Positions 27,060-35,219 are shown, numbered from the stretch's first letter. The stretch is 40,933 bases of DNA from Bradyrhizobium sp. (GCF_027307225.1 NZ_DAHUXJ010000044.1:1-40933), one strand, 5' to 3'. Made by a program: numbers and translations. The notes: generated from the letters alone by a model not told the origin.

Positions 27060-27817
27060 ATGAAAGTCTACGGCGACACCAAATCGGGCAACTGTCTGAA
27101 GGTGAAGTGGGTGTGCGACCATCTCGCGCTGCCCTACACCTGGATTGCGATCGACATTCTCAGGCAAGAAACGCGCTCGGCAAGGTTTCTTGAACTGAAC
27201 AGGGCAGGGCAGGTGCCGGTGGTCGAATTCGACGACGGCCGTACGCTGGCGCAATCCAACGCCATCATTCGCTACCTGGCCCGCGGCAGCGGTCTTATTC
27301 CAGCGGACCCGTTTGCCGCAGCCAAAATGGACGAATGGCTGTTCTGGGAACAATATAGCCATGAGCCCGCGATTGCCGTTTGTCGTTTTCAGATGATCTA
27401 TCTGGGCCGGCCGGCTTCCGATCTGGATCCTGACAAGGTCAGGCGTGGCTATGCGGCATAGTGGAGTGGATTTGACATTCGCTGCTCATCTGGCCGCGAA
27501 TTCGTCAAGCGAATGTCAAATCCAAAACTCCACTAAAAGCTTTTGTTTGCTAGTGGTCCTTTGATCCTAACATTCGCAAAAGTGCCCGCTCAGAAGGGAT
27601 GCGAATGTTGGAATCGGACCACTAGCCGAGGATGGAGCAACAGCTCACGGAAACGCGATTTCTGGTCGGCGAGGCGCTTTCGCTCGCCGATGTTGCACTG
27701 CTCGCCTATACGCGTCTAGCGCATGAAGGCGGTTTTCGCCTCGATGACTATGCGTCGTTGCGCCGTTGGATTGGTGACTCTGAAAAATTCCTTGGACTAT
27801 CTCCGGCACGCTGCTGA
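27060..27817 (+). pseudogene. Glutathione S-transferase gene interrupted by a repeat unit
   Basis: The N-terminal part (27060-27458, 133 codons) is a normal GST start: MKVYGDTKSGNCLKVKWVCD, cis-Pro loop at AGQVPVVEFD, QSNAIIRYLARGSGLI. At 27459 the frame hits TAG, which is the first codon of an inserted palindrome pair (27459-27625). The C-terminal part resumes at 27626 with RMEQQLTETRFLVGEALSLA and DVALLAYTRLAHEGG. Deleting the 167-bp unit joins the two parts in frame and gives about 196 residues, like its paralogue at 10304-10960 (one residue shorter at the joint). As it stands only a truncated product could be made. Confidence 0.9.
27459..27625. repeat. Paired palindrome unit 4 (hairpins E and D) inside GST gene
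   Basis: Hairpin 27459-27535 (TAGTGGAGT...ACTCCACTA; inner arms GATTTGACATTCGC/GCGAATGTCAAATC), 14-nt AT-rich spacer, hairpin 27550-27625 (CTAGTGGTCC...GGACCACTAG; inner arms AACATTCGCA and TGCGAATGTT). Total 167 bp, in the reverse hairpin order of units 3 and 6. Its ends coincide with the break in the GST frame. Confidence 0.9.
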
Positions 27818-28011
27818 GCGTGCCTCAATCGCGCCGCTCTTGCCCCAGTTTTGCCCGCAGCATGAAGCTGCCGTTGCGAATGTTGCAGAACGCGTTTCGT
27901 CGTTCGATCTTCTTAACGCTCGATAAACTAATCCGGCCATCGGGATTTTTGCTTGGGAACGATCCGTGGCAATGGGCGTCTGTCCGGCGCACGTAAACTT
28001 GGGGACGTCAA

Positions 28012-28215
28012 ATGAAGAGCTATTCGATTGTCCGGATCGGCGACGACTATGTTGTGCAGGCGGAGGAAAAAAGCGTTCTGAAGGTCGCGAGCCGGCGTCG
28101 CGCGGCGCAGCTTGTGAGCGATGCGGCCGAACTCCTTAATGCTCAGCCAGAGCCTGGGGGTGACGTAGAGTCTCCGGCGATCGCGCCGGACGAGGTTCTT
28201 GACGGTTCAGCATGA
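28012..28215 (+). CDS. Small hypothetical protein, 67 aa
   Basis: Starts MKSYSIVRIGDDYVVQAEE and continues with a helical stretch (SVLKVASRRRAAQLVSDAAE), ending in an acidic tail. GGGGA lies about 6 nt upstream of the ATG. The strand-strand-helix layout of the first 50 residues suggests a small soluble protein; no family recognised. The stop codon is 13 nt before the leader structure of serC. The 190 nt before it, up to the GST pseudogene, show nothing. Confidence 0.65.
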   Translation: MKSYSIVRIGDDYVVQAEEKSVLKVASRRRAAQLVSDAAELLNAQPEPGGDVESPAIAPDEVLDGSA

Positions 28216-28228
28216 TTCCCCTATTCAC

Positions 28229-28275
28229 GATAGCGGGACACCTCCCCCCAACGGGAGGCTTGCTATCTGGAAGGG
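28229..28275 (+). promoter_or_regulatory. serC leader RNA motif (candidate)
   Basis: GATAGC (28229-28234) pairs with GCTATC (28262-28267), and inside it CCTCCC (28241-28246) pairs with GGGAGG (28253-28258). The ribosome-binding site GGAAGGG follows at 28269-28275, six nt before the serC ATG. Position and size fit the serC RNA motif, a conserved structure described computationally upstream of serC-serA operons in Alphaproteobacteria; its ligand or regulator is not known to me. A match to the published covariance model has not been run. Confidence 0.6.
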
Positions 28276-28281
28276 TAGATC

Positions 28282-29454
28282 ATGACTGTAGCGAAGCCCG
28301 CTTCGCGGCCTCTCGTGCCGCATTTTTCTTCCGGCCCCTGCGCCAAGCGCCCCGGCTGGACCCCGCAAAATCTCAAGGACGCAGCTCTCGGTCGCTCGCA
28401 TCGTGCGAAGATCGGCAAGGAAAAGCTGAAACGTGCGATCGATCTGACGCGCGAAGTGCTTGAAGTCCCCGCCGATTACCGGATCGGCATCGTTCCGGCG
28501 TCCGATACCGGTGCGGTCGAAATGGCGCTGTGGTCGCTGCTCGGCGCGCGCCCTGTCACGACCTTGTCGTGGGAATCGTTCGGCGAAGGCTGGACCAGCG
28601 ACATCGTCAATCAATTGAAGCTCAAGGACGTGACCAAGCTCGCCGCACCCTACGGCGACATTCCCGATCTCTCCAAGGTCAACCCGGCATCCGATGTCGT
28701 CTTCACCTGGAATGGAACGACCTCGGGCGTGCGCGTTCCCAATGCCGACTGGATCAGCGCCAAACGCGAGGGCCTTGCGATCTGCGACGCCACCTCGGCG
28801 GCCTACGCGCAACCGCTCGATTGGTCCAAGCTCGACGTCGTGACCTTCTCCTGGCAGAAGGCGCTCGGAGGCGAGGCAGGCCACGGCATGCTCGTGCTTA
28901 GCCCACGCGCGGTCGAGCGGCTCGAGACCTACAAGCCGGCCTGGCCGCTGCCAAAGATCTTCCGCATGACCAAGGGCGGCAAGCTCAACGAAGGCATCTT
29001 CGTCGGCGAGACTATCAACACGCCGTCGATGCTGTGCGTCGAGGATTATCTCGATGCCTTGAACTGGGCCAAGTCGGTCGGCGGTCTGAAGGCGCTGATG
29101 GAGCGCGCCGACAAGAACCTCAAGGTGCTGGCGGACTGGCAGGCCAAGACGTCCTGGATCGATTTTCTCGCCAGTACGCCTTCGATCCGGTCCAACACGT
29201 CGGTGTGCATGAAGATCACCGATTCCGCGGTCGCATCGCTTACTTCCGATACGCAGATCGACTTCATCAAGAAGATGGTCGGTCTCGTCGAGAAGGAAGG
29301 CGCCGGTTTCGACTTTGCCGGTCACCGCGATGCACCGGCAGGCTTGCGCATCTGGTGCGGCGCGACAATCGAGGCGAGCGACGTGGCGTTGCTAACCCAG
29401 TGGATCGATTGGGCTTTTGCCGAGACCAAGGCGCAACTGCCGAAGGCGGCGTAG
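28282..29454 (+). CDS. serC: Phosphoserine aminotransferase
   Basis: 390 residues. Makes O-phosphoserine from 3-phosphohydroxypyruvate and glutamate, the second step of serine synthesis; also usable in pyridoxine synthesis. This is the alphaproteobacterial SerC type: [15 protein letters not shown] at the start, [40 protein letters not shown] and the cofactor lysine in [15 protein letters not shown]. Behind a candidate leader RNA and followed 92 nt later by serA, so the two enzymes that make phosphoserine from 3-phosphoglycerate are cotranscribed, with serA (step 1) second in order. Confidence 0.96.
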   Translation: MTVAKPASRPLVPHFSSGPCAKRPGWTPQNLKDAALGRSHRAKIGKEKLKRAIDLTREVLEVPADYRIGIVPASDTGAVEMALWSLLGARPVTTLSWESFGEGWTSDIVNQLKLKDVTKLAAPYGDIPDLSKVNPASDVVFTWNGTTSGVRVPNADWISAKREGLAICDATSAAYAQPLDWSKLDVVTFSWQKALGGEAGHGMLVLSPRAVERLETYKPAWPLPKIFRMTKGGKLNEGIFVGETINTPSMLCVEDYLDALNWAKSVGGLKALMERADKNLKVLADWQAKTSWIDFLASTPSIRSNTSVCMKITDSAVASLTSDTQIDFIKKMVGLVEKEGAGFDFAGHRDAPAGLRIWCGATIEASDVALLTQWIDWAFAETKAQLPKAA

Positions 29455-29465
29455 CCTCTTCGTTT

Positions 29466-29504
29466 AACCCTCTCCCCTTGTGGAACCCGCAAGGGGAGAG
29501 GGTT
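29466..29504. repeat. 15-bp perfect hairpin between serC and serA
   Basis: AACCCTCTCCCCTTG (29466-29480) and CAAGGGGAGAGGGTT (29490-29504) enclose a nine-base loop. No T-run follows, so it is more likely a transcript-stabilising or processing hairpin, or a small dispersed repeat, than a terminator. Confidence 0.7.
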
Positions 29505-29546
29505 TCAGCAGCAGACCATCGAATTCTGCTTTCAGGAATCACCACC

Positions 29547-31136
29547 ATGACAAAACCCAAAGTGCTCATTTCCGACGCGCTGTCGCCGGCCGCGGTGCAG
29601 ATCTTCAGGGATCGCGGCATCGACGTCGATTTCCAGCCCAACCTCGGCAAGGACAAGGAAAAGCTCGCAGCGATCATCGGCGACTTTGACGGCCTTGCCA
29701 TTCGCTCGGCTACCAAGGCGACCGCAAAGATCATCGAGAAGGCTTCAAAGCTGAAGGTGATCGGGCGTGCCGGCATCGGCGTCGACAATGTCGAGATACC
29801 TGCGGCGACCGCCAAGGGCATCATCGTGATGAATACGCCGTTCGGCAATTCGATCACGACTGCCGAACATGCCATCACGCTGATGCTGGCGCTCGCGCGC
29901 GAAATTCCCCAGGCCGATGCTTCGACGCAAGCCGGCAAGTGGGAAAAGAATCGCTTCATGGGCGTGGAGATCACCGGCAAGACGCTGGGCGTGGTCGGCT
30001 GCGGCAACATCGGCTCGATCGTCGCCGATCGCGCCATCGGCCTGCGCATGAAGGTGATTGCGTTCGATCCCTTCCTGTCGCCCGAGCGCGCCAGGGACAT
30101 CGGCGTCGAGAAGATCGAACTCGAGGAATTGCTCAAGCGCGCCGATTTCATCACGCTGCATACGCCGCTGACCGACAAAACGCGCAACATCATAGATGCG
30201 GCGGCGCTGGCGAAGACGAAAAAGGGCGTGCGCATCATCAATTGCGCGCGTGGTGGTCTTGTCGACGAGCAAGCGCTGGTGGATGCGCTTGACTCGAGGC
30301 AGGTCGCGGGCGCGGCCTTCGACGTCTTTGTCGAGGAGCCGGCGACGTCCAATGTCCTGTTCGGCCATCCCAACGTGATCTGCACGCCGCATCTCGGCGC
30401 CGCCACCACTGAGGCGCAGGAGAATGTCGCGCTCCAGGTCGCCGAGCAGATGTCCGACTATCTGTTGCACGGCGCGATCTCGAACGCGATCAACTTCCCC
30501 TCGATCACGGCGGAAGAAGCCCCCAGGCTCAGGCCTTTCATCGAATTGGCCGAAAAGCTCGGCTCGTTCGCCGGCCAGCTCACCGAGACCGGCATCGCCA
30601 AGGTGCAGATCACCTATGAGGGACACGTCGGCGAGATGAAGATCAAGGCGCTGACATCGGCCGTGCTCGCCGGCCTGCTGCGCCCGATGCTCGGCACGGT
30701 CAATGTCGTCTCGGCGCCGGTCATCGCCAAGGAGCGCGGTATCGCGGTCGATGAAGTCGTCCGTACCGCGCAGAGCGACTACGAAAGCCTGATCACGGTC
30801 ACGGTGATAACCGAGCGGCAGGAGCGCTCGGTGTCGGGCACGGTCTATGCCGACGGCAAGCCGCGTCTGGTCGGCATCAAGGGCATTCGCGTCGACGCCG
30901 AATTCGGCAAGTCGATGATTTACATCACTAACGAGGACAAGCCGGGCTTCATCGGTCATTTTGCCGGCCTGCTCGGCGACGCCAAGATCAACATCGCAAC
31001 CTTCCATCTCGGCCGTACCAGGGCGGGTGGGGATGCGATTGCGCTGGTCGAGGTCGACGGCATCGTGCCGGACGACGTGCTGGCGAAGGTGCAAGCCTTG
31101 CCACAGGTGAAGCAGGCCAAGGCGCTGGCGTTTTAG
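29547..31136 (+). CDS. serA: D-3-phosphoglycerate dehydrogenase, long type
   Basis: 529 residues. First step of serine synthesis: oxidises 3-phosphoglycerate with NAD. Substrate domain VIGRAGIGVDNVEIPAATAK, Rossmann motif GVVGCGNIGSIVADRA (about 148-163), catalytic Arg in NCARGGLVDEQAL, Glu in FVEEPATSNVL and the His in TPHLGAATTEAQENVA. After residue about 315 come the ASB intervening domain and a C-terminal ACT domain (SMIYITNEDKPGFIGHFAGL), the serine-sensing part of the full-length enzyme, so feedback inhibition is likely. AGGAA lies 9 nt upstream of the ATG. Confidence 0.96.
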   Translation: MTKPKVLISDALSPAAVQIFRDRGIDVDFQPNLGKDKEKLAAIIGDFDGLAIRSATKATAKIIEKASKLKVIGRAGIGVDNVEIPAATAKGIIVMNTPFGNSITTAEHAITLMLALAREIPQADASTQAGKWEKNRFMGVEITGKTLGVVGCGNIGSIVADRAIGLRMKVIAFDPFLSPERARDIGVEKIELEELLKRADFITLHTPLTDKTRNIIDAAALAKTKKGVRIINCARGGLVDEQALVDALDSRQVAGAAFDVFVEEPATSNVLFGHPNVICTPHLGAATTEAQENVALQVAEQMSDYLLHGAISNAINFPSITAEEAPRLRPFIELAEKLGSFAGQLTETGIAKVQITYEGHVGEMKIKALTSAVLAGLLRPMLGTVNVVSAPVIAKERGIAVDEVVRTAQSDYESLITVTVITERQERSVSGTVYADGKPRLVGIKGIRVDAEFGKSMIYITNEDKPGFIGHFAGLLGDAKINIATFHLGRTRAGGDAIALVEVDGIVPDDVLAKVQALPQVKQAKALAF

Positions 31137-31175
31137 AGCGCCGACATCCCCCAGGAGCGTGCCCCGTGAAGGATA

Positions 31176-32270
31176 TCAACGCTCCAGCTTTTTCGATCGC
31201 CGGTAAGCCTGCGAAACTTGTCCAGGCTTCCTGGCCGGTCGGCTCCTGCCGATCGCGGCACGGGACGCCTCGACGCTCAATGCCGTGGGCCGGACGCCCT
31301 TGCGCCATTGTGTGATGCTGCATCCGAAATGCCCTCGAAACCAGCGCGCCATCGCGCTTTGCGCCGAGAAGCCGAGTAATTCGGCGATCTCGGCCAGCGG
31401 CCGGTTGCCGTCTTCGATCAACCGCATCACGAGCTTTGCGCGCTGCTCGTTCAGAATGGCGGAAAAGCTGATGCCACAGTCGAGAAGACGCCGATGGACG
31501 GTGCGCCGATCGCACGCAAGATGTTCGGCAACGCGTTCGATCGTGCATCGGCCGCCGGGCAGCAGTGAGCGGACCAATTCGCCGACCTTGCCGTCCCAGC
31601 TTTCGGGCCGCACCGTGATTGCTTCGACCCTGCTCAGCAAATAGCGCGCCATCGTCGGATTTGCCGATTTGATAGGGTAGTCCAGGTCGCTCGCGGCCAA
31701 CCGGATCGCGTCGATCTCTGCATTGAACGCAACGTGGCAGCCGAAGAACTGCTGGTGGTGTCGGCGATGGCGCGGCGGCGAATGCATGAAGCAGACCTCG
31801 ACGGGCCGCCAGTCGCCGCTGAAGAGCAAGCGGATGATGGTGTGCACTCTCCCGAGCGCCAATTCCGTTGATTGTCGGGTGGCGCCACGCAGCAGGAAGC
31901 CGATCGTGACGATCTCATCCCCATGGTCGAATTCCAGACGCATCGCCTCGTCTTGGATATGAATAAAGCGCGCCAGCGCTTCGAGCGCCGCCCGAACGGT
32001 AGCCTGCTCGCGAACGACGAGCCCGACCGGGCCAAGCGTCGCGAAGCTGCCCCGTCCCGCCAATCGTAGCGCAAAATCCTCGACGCCGGATTCGGCGGCG
32101 GAAACCTCGAGCAGACGCCGGACGCTGCTGACCGCAACGCGCATGTTCTGGTCGTCCAGGCACGCAAGCGGAAGCCTGACCTTCCGCAACATCTTCGTCG
32201 GCTCAAGCCCGACCGAGCGCGCCGTCTCGGCGTAATGCATCAGCGTGGCGCTGCGGATCAGGTCGGTCAT
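31176..32270 (-). CDS. AraC-family transcriptional regulator, arabinose-binding-like N-domain
   Basis: 364 residues. The N-terminal 200 residues match the arabinose-binding-domain class (as in OruR/FeaR-like regulators): RSATLMHYAETARSVGLEP, LLEVSAAESGVEDFALRLAG, GPVGLVVREQATVRAALEAL and the HSPPRHRRHHQQFFGCHVAF segment with FNAEIDAIRL. The C-terminal AraC helix-turn-helix pair is clear: CTIERVAEHLACDRRTVHRR and RPLAEIAELLGFSAQSAMAR, then WFRGHFGCSITQWRKG. Convergent with serA; its target is not evident, though the divergent small protein/regulator pair lies upstream. Activity with an unknown small ligand is inferred. Confidence 0.88.
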   Translation of the reverse strand: MTDLIRSATLMHYAETARSVGLEPTKMLRKVRLPLACLDDQNMRVAVSSVRRLLEVSAAESGVEDFALRLAGRGSFATLGPVGLVVREQATVRAALEALARFIHIQDEAMRLEFDHGDEIVTIGFLLRGATRQSTELALGRVHTIIRLLFSGDWRPVEVCFMHSPPRHRRHHQQFFGCHVAFNAEIDAIRLAASDLDYPIKSANPTMARYLLSRVEAITVRPESWDGKVGELVRSLLPGGRCTIERVAEHLACDRRTVHRRLLDCGISFSAILNEQRAKLVMRLIEDGNRPLAEIAELLGFSAQSAMARWFRGHFGCSITQWRKGVRPTALSVEASRAAIGRSRPARKPGQVSQAYRRSKKLER

Positions 32271-32509
32271 TTCCGGCTATCCGGGGGCGGATGTCCCGAA
32301 GTGTAAAATAAATGTCCCGATCGGTCAAACGTACCGAGGCGTTTCGACGTATATCGGCGCCTGAACAGCAGACGTTGTCCCGCGCATAGCGCTGGGCCGA
32401 AGTTATGCGTTGTTGTTCATTTTTCCGTCACTGCCGACGCCATCATTTCAATTCAACCCGTCCGCATGCCTTAGCCGGCCTGCGGCTTGAACTCGTTTTG
32501 GAAATTGTC

Positions 32510-32716
32510 ATGTCCGTTTCAGATATTTTGTTGGAATGCTCGAGGGAGTGTGCGCGCCTTTCGCGCGACTGCCACGACGAGAAGATAGCTCTGACGTTGT
32601 TCCAGATGTCGACGCGTTTGCTCGCCGCCGCCGCCCGCGACGCCGAGCTGATCGTAGAGGAGGCTCACGCCACGCCGCCGCCGGACCTGCACTTCGGCTT
32701 TGTTGACGAGGATTAA
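32510..32716 (+). CDS. Small protein preceding a FixJ-like regulator
   Basis: 68 residues starting MSVSDILLECSRECARLSRD, then a long helix and an acidic end (FGFVDED). Three cysteines in the pattern C-x3-C-x5-C near the N-terminus could bind metal or form disulfides. GGAA precedes the ATG. The stop ends 4 nt before the GTG of the regulator gene and carries its ribosome-binding site, so the two are translationally coupled. Family not recognised. The 240 nt upstream show no gene. Confidence 0.65.
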   Translation: MSVSDILLECSRECARLSRDCHDEKIALTLFQMSTRLLAAAARDAELIVEEAHATPPPDLHFGFVDED

Positions 32717-32720
32717 GTCC

Positions 32721-33356
32721 GTGCAGGACCGTTCGAACTCAAGAGGCCAGATTTTCGTCGTGGACGACGATGCGTCCACGCGCCAGTCGCTCTCCTCGGC
32801 TCTGGAGCCGGAAGGCTATGAGGTGATCTGCTTCGCAGACGGCGCCGCTCTGCTGTCGTCGGCGAGAGAGTGTATCCCCGCCTGTATCTTCATTGAGGTG
32901 CGACTGCCCGAGAAGTCCGGAATCGATGTTCTCAAACAGCTTCGCGCGGAAGATTATCCGGCGCCGATCTTCGTCACTTCCGGTCAGGGCGATATTCCGA
33001 TGGCCGTCGACGCCATCAGGAACGGCGCATCGGATTTCATCGAAAAGCCCGTTACCGGCGACGAGATTGTCGGCCGCGTCAGGGCCGTTGTCGAGCCCTC
33101 CCCAGGCGCGGGCAACGGCAGCGATTTCTTCAAGAAATCTTCACTTCGCCTTCCCGGTCGTGATCCGCTGACCCGCCGTGAGCGGGATGTGTTGATGCAT
33201 CTTGTTGACGGGGCTTCCAACAAGGAAATCGCACGACGGCTCAATATCGGCTCGCGCACGGTCGAAAGCCATCGCGCCAGCATCCTGCGAAAAGCCGGCG
33301 TGAGGAGAGCGGCCGAACTGGTTCGCCTCGTCCTTCGCGAGCGGCATAATCTCTGA
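32721..33356 (+). CDS. FixJ/LuxR-type response regulator lacking the phospho-acceptor Asp
   Basis: 211 residues from a GTG start at 32721, favoured by GAGGA (32708-32712) 8 nt upstream; a TTG at 32700 would overlap the preceding gene. Receiver domain: IFVVDDDASTRQSL (acidic pocket), then ACIFIEVRLPEKSGIDVL where the usual acceptor Asp is Glu (GAG at 32895), VTSGQGDIPMAVDAIRNGAS and the conserved Lys in DFIEKPV. Output: LuxR/FixJ helix-turn-helix LTRRERDVLMHLVDGASNKE and IARRLNIGSRTVESHR. A Glu at this site often mimics phosphorylation, so constitutive activity is possible but not proven. No histidine kinase is adjacent. Confidence 0.88.
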   Translation: MQDRSNSRGQIFVVDDDASTRQSLSSALEPEGYEVICFADGAALLSSARECIPACIFIEVRLPEKSGIDVLKQLRAEDYPAPIFVTSGQGDIPMAVDAIRNGASDFIEKPVTGDEIVGRVRAVVEPSPGAGNGSDFFKKSSLRLPGRDPLTRRERDVLMHLVDGASNKEIARRLNIGSRTVESHRASILRKAGVRRAAELVRLVLRERHNL

Positions 33357-33393
33357 GTCGGTAGCGCGACCGAAATTGCCGTACCCTGCGGGT

Positions 33394-33505
33394 TCATCTG
33401 GCCGCCGACGTCTTGCGTGAGGCGATGACGACGCCGGCAAATACCATGACGTATCCGGCGAGGTGGAACGGCCGCGGCTTTTCTCCCAGCAGCGGGATCG
33501 CCGCA
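33394..33505 (-). pseudogene. C-terminal fragment of a second EamA/DMT transporter
   Basis: Minus strand reads AAIPLLGEKPRPFHLAGYVM then VFAGVVIASRKTSAAR and a stop (TGA, 33394-33396). This is the last helix region of an EamA permease, closely paralleling the end of the intact gene next to it (IVFLGETPRLFHFIGFALVL). It begins exactly at CTAG (33506-33509), where the stop codon of the intact transporter lies, and GCCGCACTAG at the junction equals the outer end of a type B palindrome. Only about 36 codons remain. Confidence 0.75.
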
Positions 33506-34453
33506 CTAGCCCGGTCTTGCCGATGCGTTTCTCGACGCCACGAACACGCCCGTCAGCACCAGCGCAAAGCCGATGAAATGGAAGAGCCGCGGCGTTTCGC
33601 CGAGAAAGACGATCGCCATCACCGATCCGAATGCCGGCACGACGTGAAAGAACGGCGCGGCGCGATTGGCGCCGATCAGGTGCACGCCTCTGTTGTAGCA
33701 GAGATAGGCGACGGTCGAAGGAAAGAGCGCGACATAGGCGACGGACAAAAGATTGCTTGCGTTCAGTTCCATGACCGGACGCCATAGCAACTCCGCGATC
33801 AGCGCCGGGACGAGAACGGCCGAACCGCATCCGAACGTAAAGGCGACGAACGACAGATCGTGGATCGGCGGCCGCCGCGACGACATCACCGTGTAAAGTC
33901 CGAAGATCACAAGTGCGACCGTGAAGATGAGGTCGCCCTTGTTGAAGTCGATCGCGGCGATCGCCGTCAGGTCGCCGTGCAGCAGGATCACCAGCACGCC
34001 GGTCAGCGATACCAGTACGCCGATCGCCTGCGCGAGCGTCAGCCGAACCCCGAGCAGGACCAGCGACCAGGCCGCCACGAAGAGGGGTCCCGCCGATTGC
34101 AGAAGCAGGGTGTTGAGCGCGGTGGTGTGTTCCAGCGACCAGTATTGCAGGCTGGTGAAGACGGAAATTCCGGTGAACGAGATGAAAACCATGGTGCCGA
34201 GGCTGGCGCGGATCGCGTTCCAGTCGCGCTTCAGATGCTTCCACGCCATGGGCAGGATGATCAGAAAGGCGAGCGACCAGCGCAGGAACGCCAGCGTCAC
34301 CGGCGGGATGTGGCCTGCGGCGAGCCGGCCGACAATGGCATTGCCGGCCCAGCACAAGGCGGTGATCGAGAGCAGAACGTAAGGCTGGTTGACGAGCCAA
34401 CTCGCGCGCAGTGTCCCGGTCCTGACATTCGTATGGTGTGAAGGAGAGTGCAT
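33506..34453 (-). CDS. EamA-family (DMT superfamily) membrane transporter
   Basis: 315 residues with ten hydrophobic helices in two EamA repeats: QPYVLLSITALCWAGNAIVG and IPPVTLAFLRWSLAFLIILP in the first, VSLTGVLVILLHGDL, then LLSVAYVALFPSTVAYLCYN and VFLGETPRLFHFIGFALVLT in the second. Probable metabolite or drug exporter; substrate unknown. Odd at both ends: the only in-frame ATG (34453) and the first 14-15 codons lie inside a palindromic element with no visible ribosome-binding site, and the stop codon TAG is part of a CTAG that joins it to a fragment of another EamA gene. Expression is therefore doubtful. Confidence 0.8.
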   Translation of the reverse strand: MHSPSHHTNVRTGTLRASWLVNQPYVLLSITALCWAGNAIVGRLAAGHIPPVTLAFLRWSLAFLIILPMAWKHLKRDWNAIRASLGTMVFISFTGISVFTSLQYWSLEHTTALNTLLLQSAGPLFVAAWSLVLLGVRLTLAQAIGVLVSLTGVLVILLHGDLTAIAAIDFNKGDLIFTVALVIFGLYTVMSSRRPPIHDLSFVAFTFGCGSAVLVPALIAELLWRPVMELNASNLLSVAYVALFPSTVAYLCYNRGVHLIGANRAAPFFHVVPAFGSVMAIVFLGETPRLFHFIGFALVLTGVFVASRNASARPG

Positions 34454-34574
34454 TTACGAATGTCAGAACCGAAGGGACACTGGCAAATATCGTATTCTGG
34501 TGTGGTTTTGGATGCGACATTCGCTTGGCGGACTCGCGGCAAATGCTGAAGCGAATGTCAAATCCACCACACTA
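34409..34574. repeat. Paired palindrome unit 5
   Basis: Hairpin 34409-34482 (CAGTGTCCC...GGGACACTG; inner arms CTGACATTCGTA and TTACGAATGTCAG), spacer of about 14 nt (CAAATATCGTATTC), hairpin about 34497-34574 (TGGTGTGG...CCACACTA; inner arms GACATTCGC/GCGAATGTC). Total 166 bp. It overlaps the first codons of the EamA gene. Confidence 0.85.
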
Positions 34575-34625
34575 TGCATGACGTCGGAAATCGGGTCGGA
34601 GGCGGTCATGCGGCTTTGGGCCTAG

Positions 34626-34792
34626 CTAGTGGTCCGATTCTAACATTTGCATCCGGGTCTGGCTGGCACTTTTGCAAATGTTAGAATCAAAGGACCACTA
34701 GCAAATATGGGTTTCTAGTGGAGTTTTGGATTTGACATTCGCATTAGGCATTCCGGGCGACAGAGTGGCGAATGCCAAATCCATTCCACTAG
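34626..34792. repeat. Paired palindrome unit 6 (hairpins D and E)
   Basis: Hairpin 34626-34701 (CTAGTGGTCC...GGACCACTAG), 13-nt spacer CAAATATGGGTTT, hairpin 34715-34792 (CTAGTGGA...TCCACTAG-like, inner arms GATTTGACATTCGC and GCGAATGCCAAATC). Total 167 bp, all four ends CTAG. The 51 nt between this unit and unit 5 show nothing else. Confidence 0.9.
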
Positions 34793-34971
34793 CAAGCAGG
34801 GTCACGGTGCCGCGGCCCGGCCGATATGCCCGGCCGGAGAATTCGTGCCCGGCAATGTCACAGACACGGATTTTGGGCGCGCTTCAATGGCGGCTAGTGC
34901 ATCGCGACCATGCGCGCGTGCCAGCGAAAGGGCCGCCCTGGCGGACGCATTCGGGGCGCTCGTCTGGCGGA

Positions 34972-35157
34972 ATGGTGGCCACCGGCGGGCGGGGTCGGAT
35001 TTTTGGGGGATATCAAGGGGTTGATGGGCTCTCCAAGCGGGTCTGGGCCGCCTTCTTGCTTGCGTCGGTAGCCCTCATCCTTTATCGGGTGGTATGCCTC
35101 GCATGGGACCGGCCCCGGCATGCCCTGAATGGCGATGATAGCGATCCACAGGGCTGA
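34972..35157 (+). CDS. Possible small one-helix membrane protein
   Basis: A 61-codon frame with a single hydrophobic helix (VWAAFLLASVALILYRVVCL) flanked by basic residues and an acidic C-terminus. GGCGG just before the ATG is a weak ribosome-binding site. It could be a genuine small gene, the tail of a decayed membrane-protein gene, or chance. The rest of the 430-nt gap before purA (34793-34971, 35158-35219) shows nothing else. Confidence 0.3.
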   Translation: MVATGGRGRIFGGYQGVDGLSKRVWAAFLLASVALILYRVVCLAWDRPRHALNGDDSDPQG

Positions 35158-35219
35158 AACCGGCTTTTTCGAACAGATCACGCTTGAACTTTAGAGAGTT
35201 GCAGAGGGAATAGCTGCGG

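Noticed and set aside
27723..27926. 67-codon frame overlapping the end of the GST pseudogene
   Set aside because: Out-of-frame shadow of the GST C-terminus followed by non-coding sequence.
28225..31094. Long minus-strand frames opposite serC and serA (366 and 449 codons)
   Set aside because: Shadow frames of strongly biased genes; serC and serA are full length and unambiguous on the plus strand.
34409..34792. Complete insertion sequence
   Set aside because: The two units enclose only 51 nt and no transposase frame; they are non-coding.
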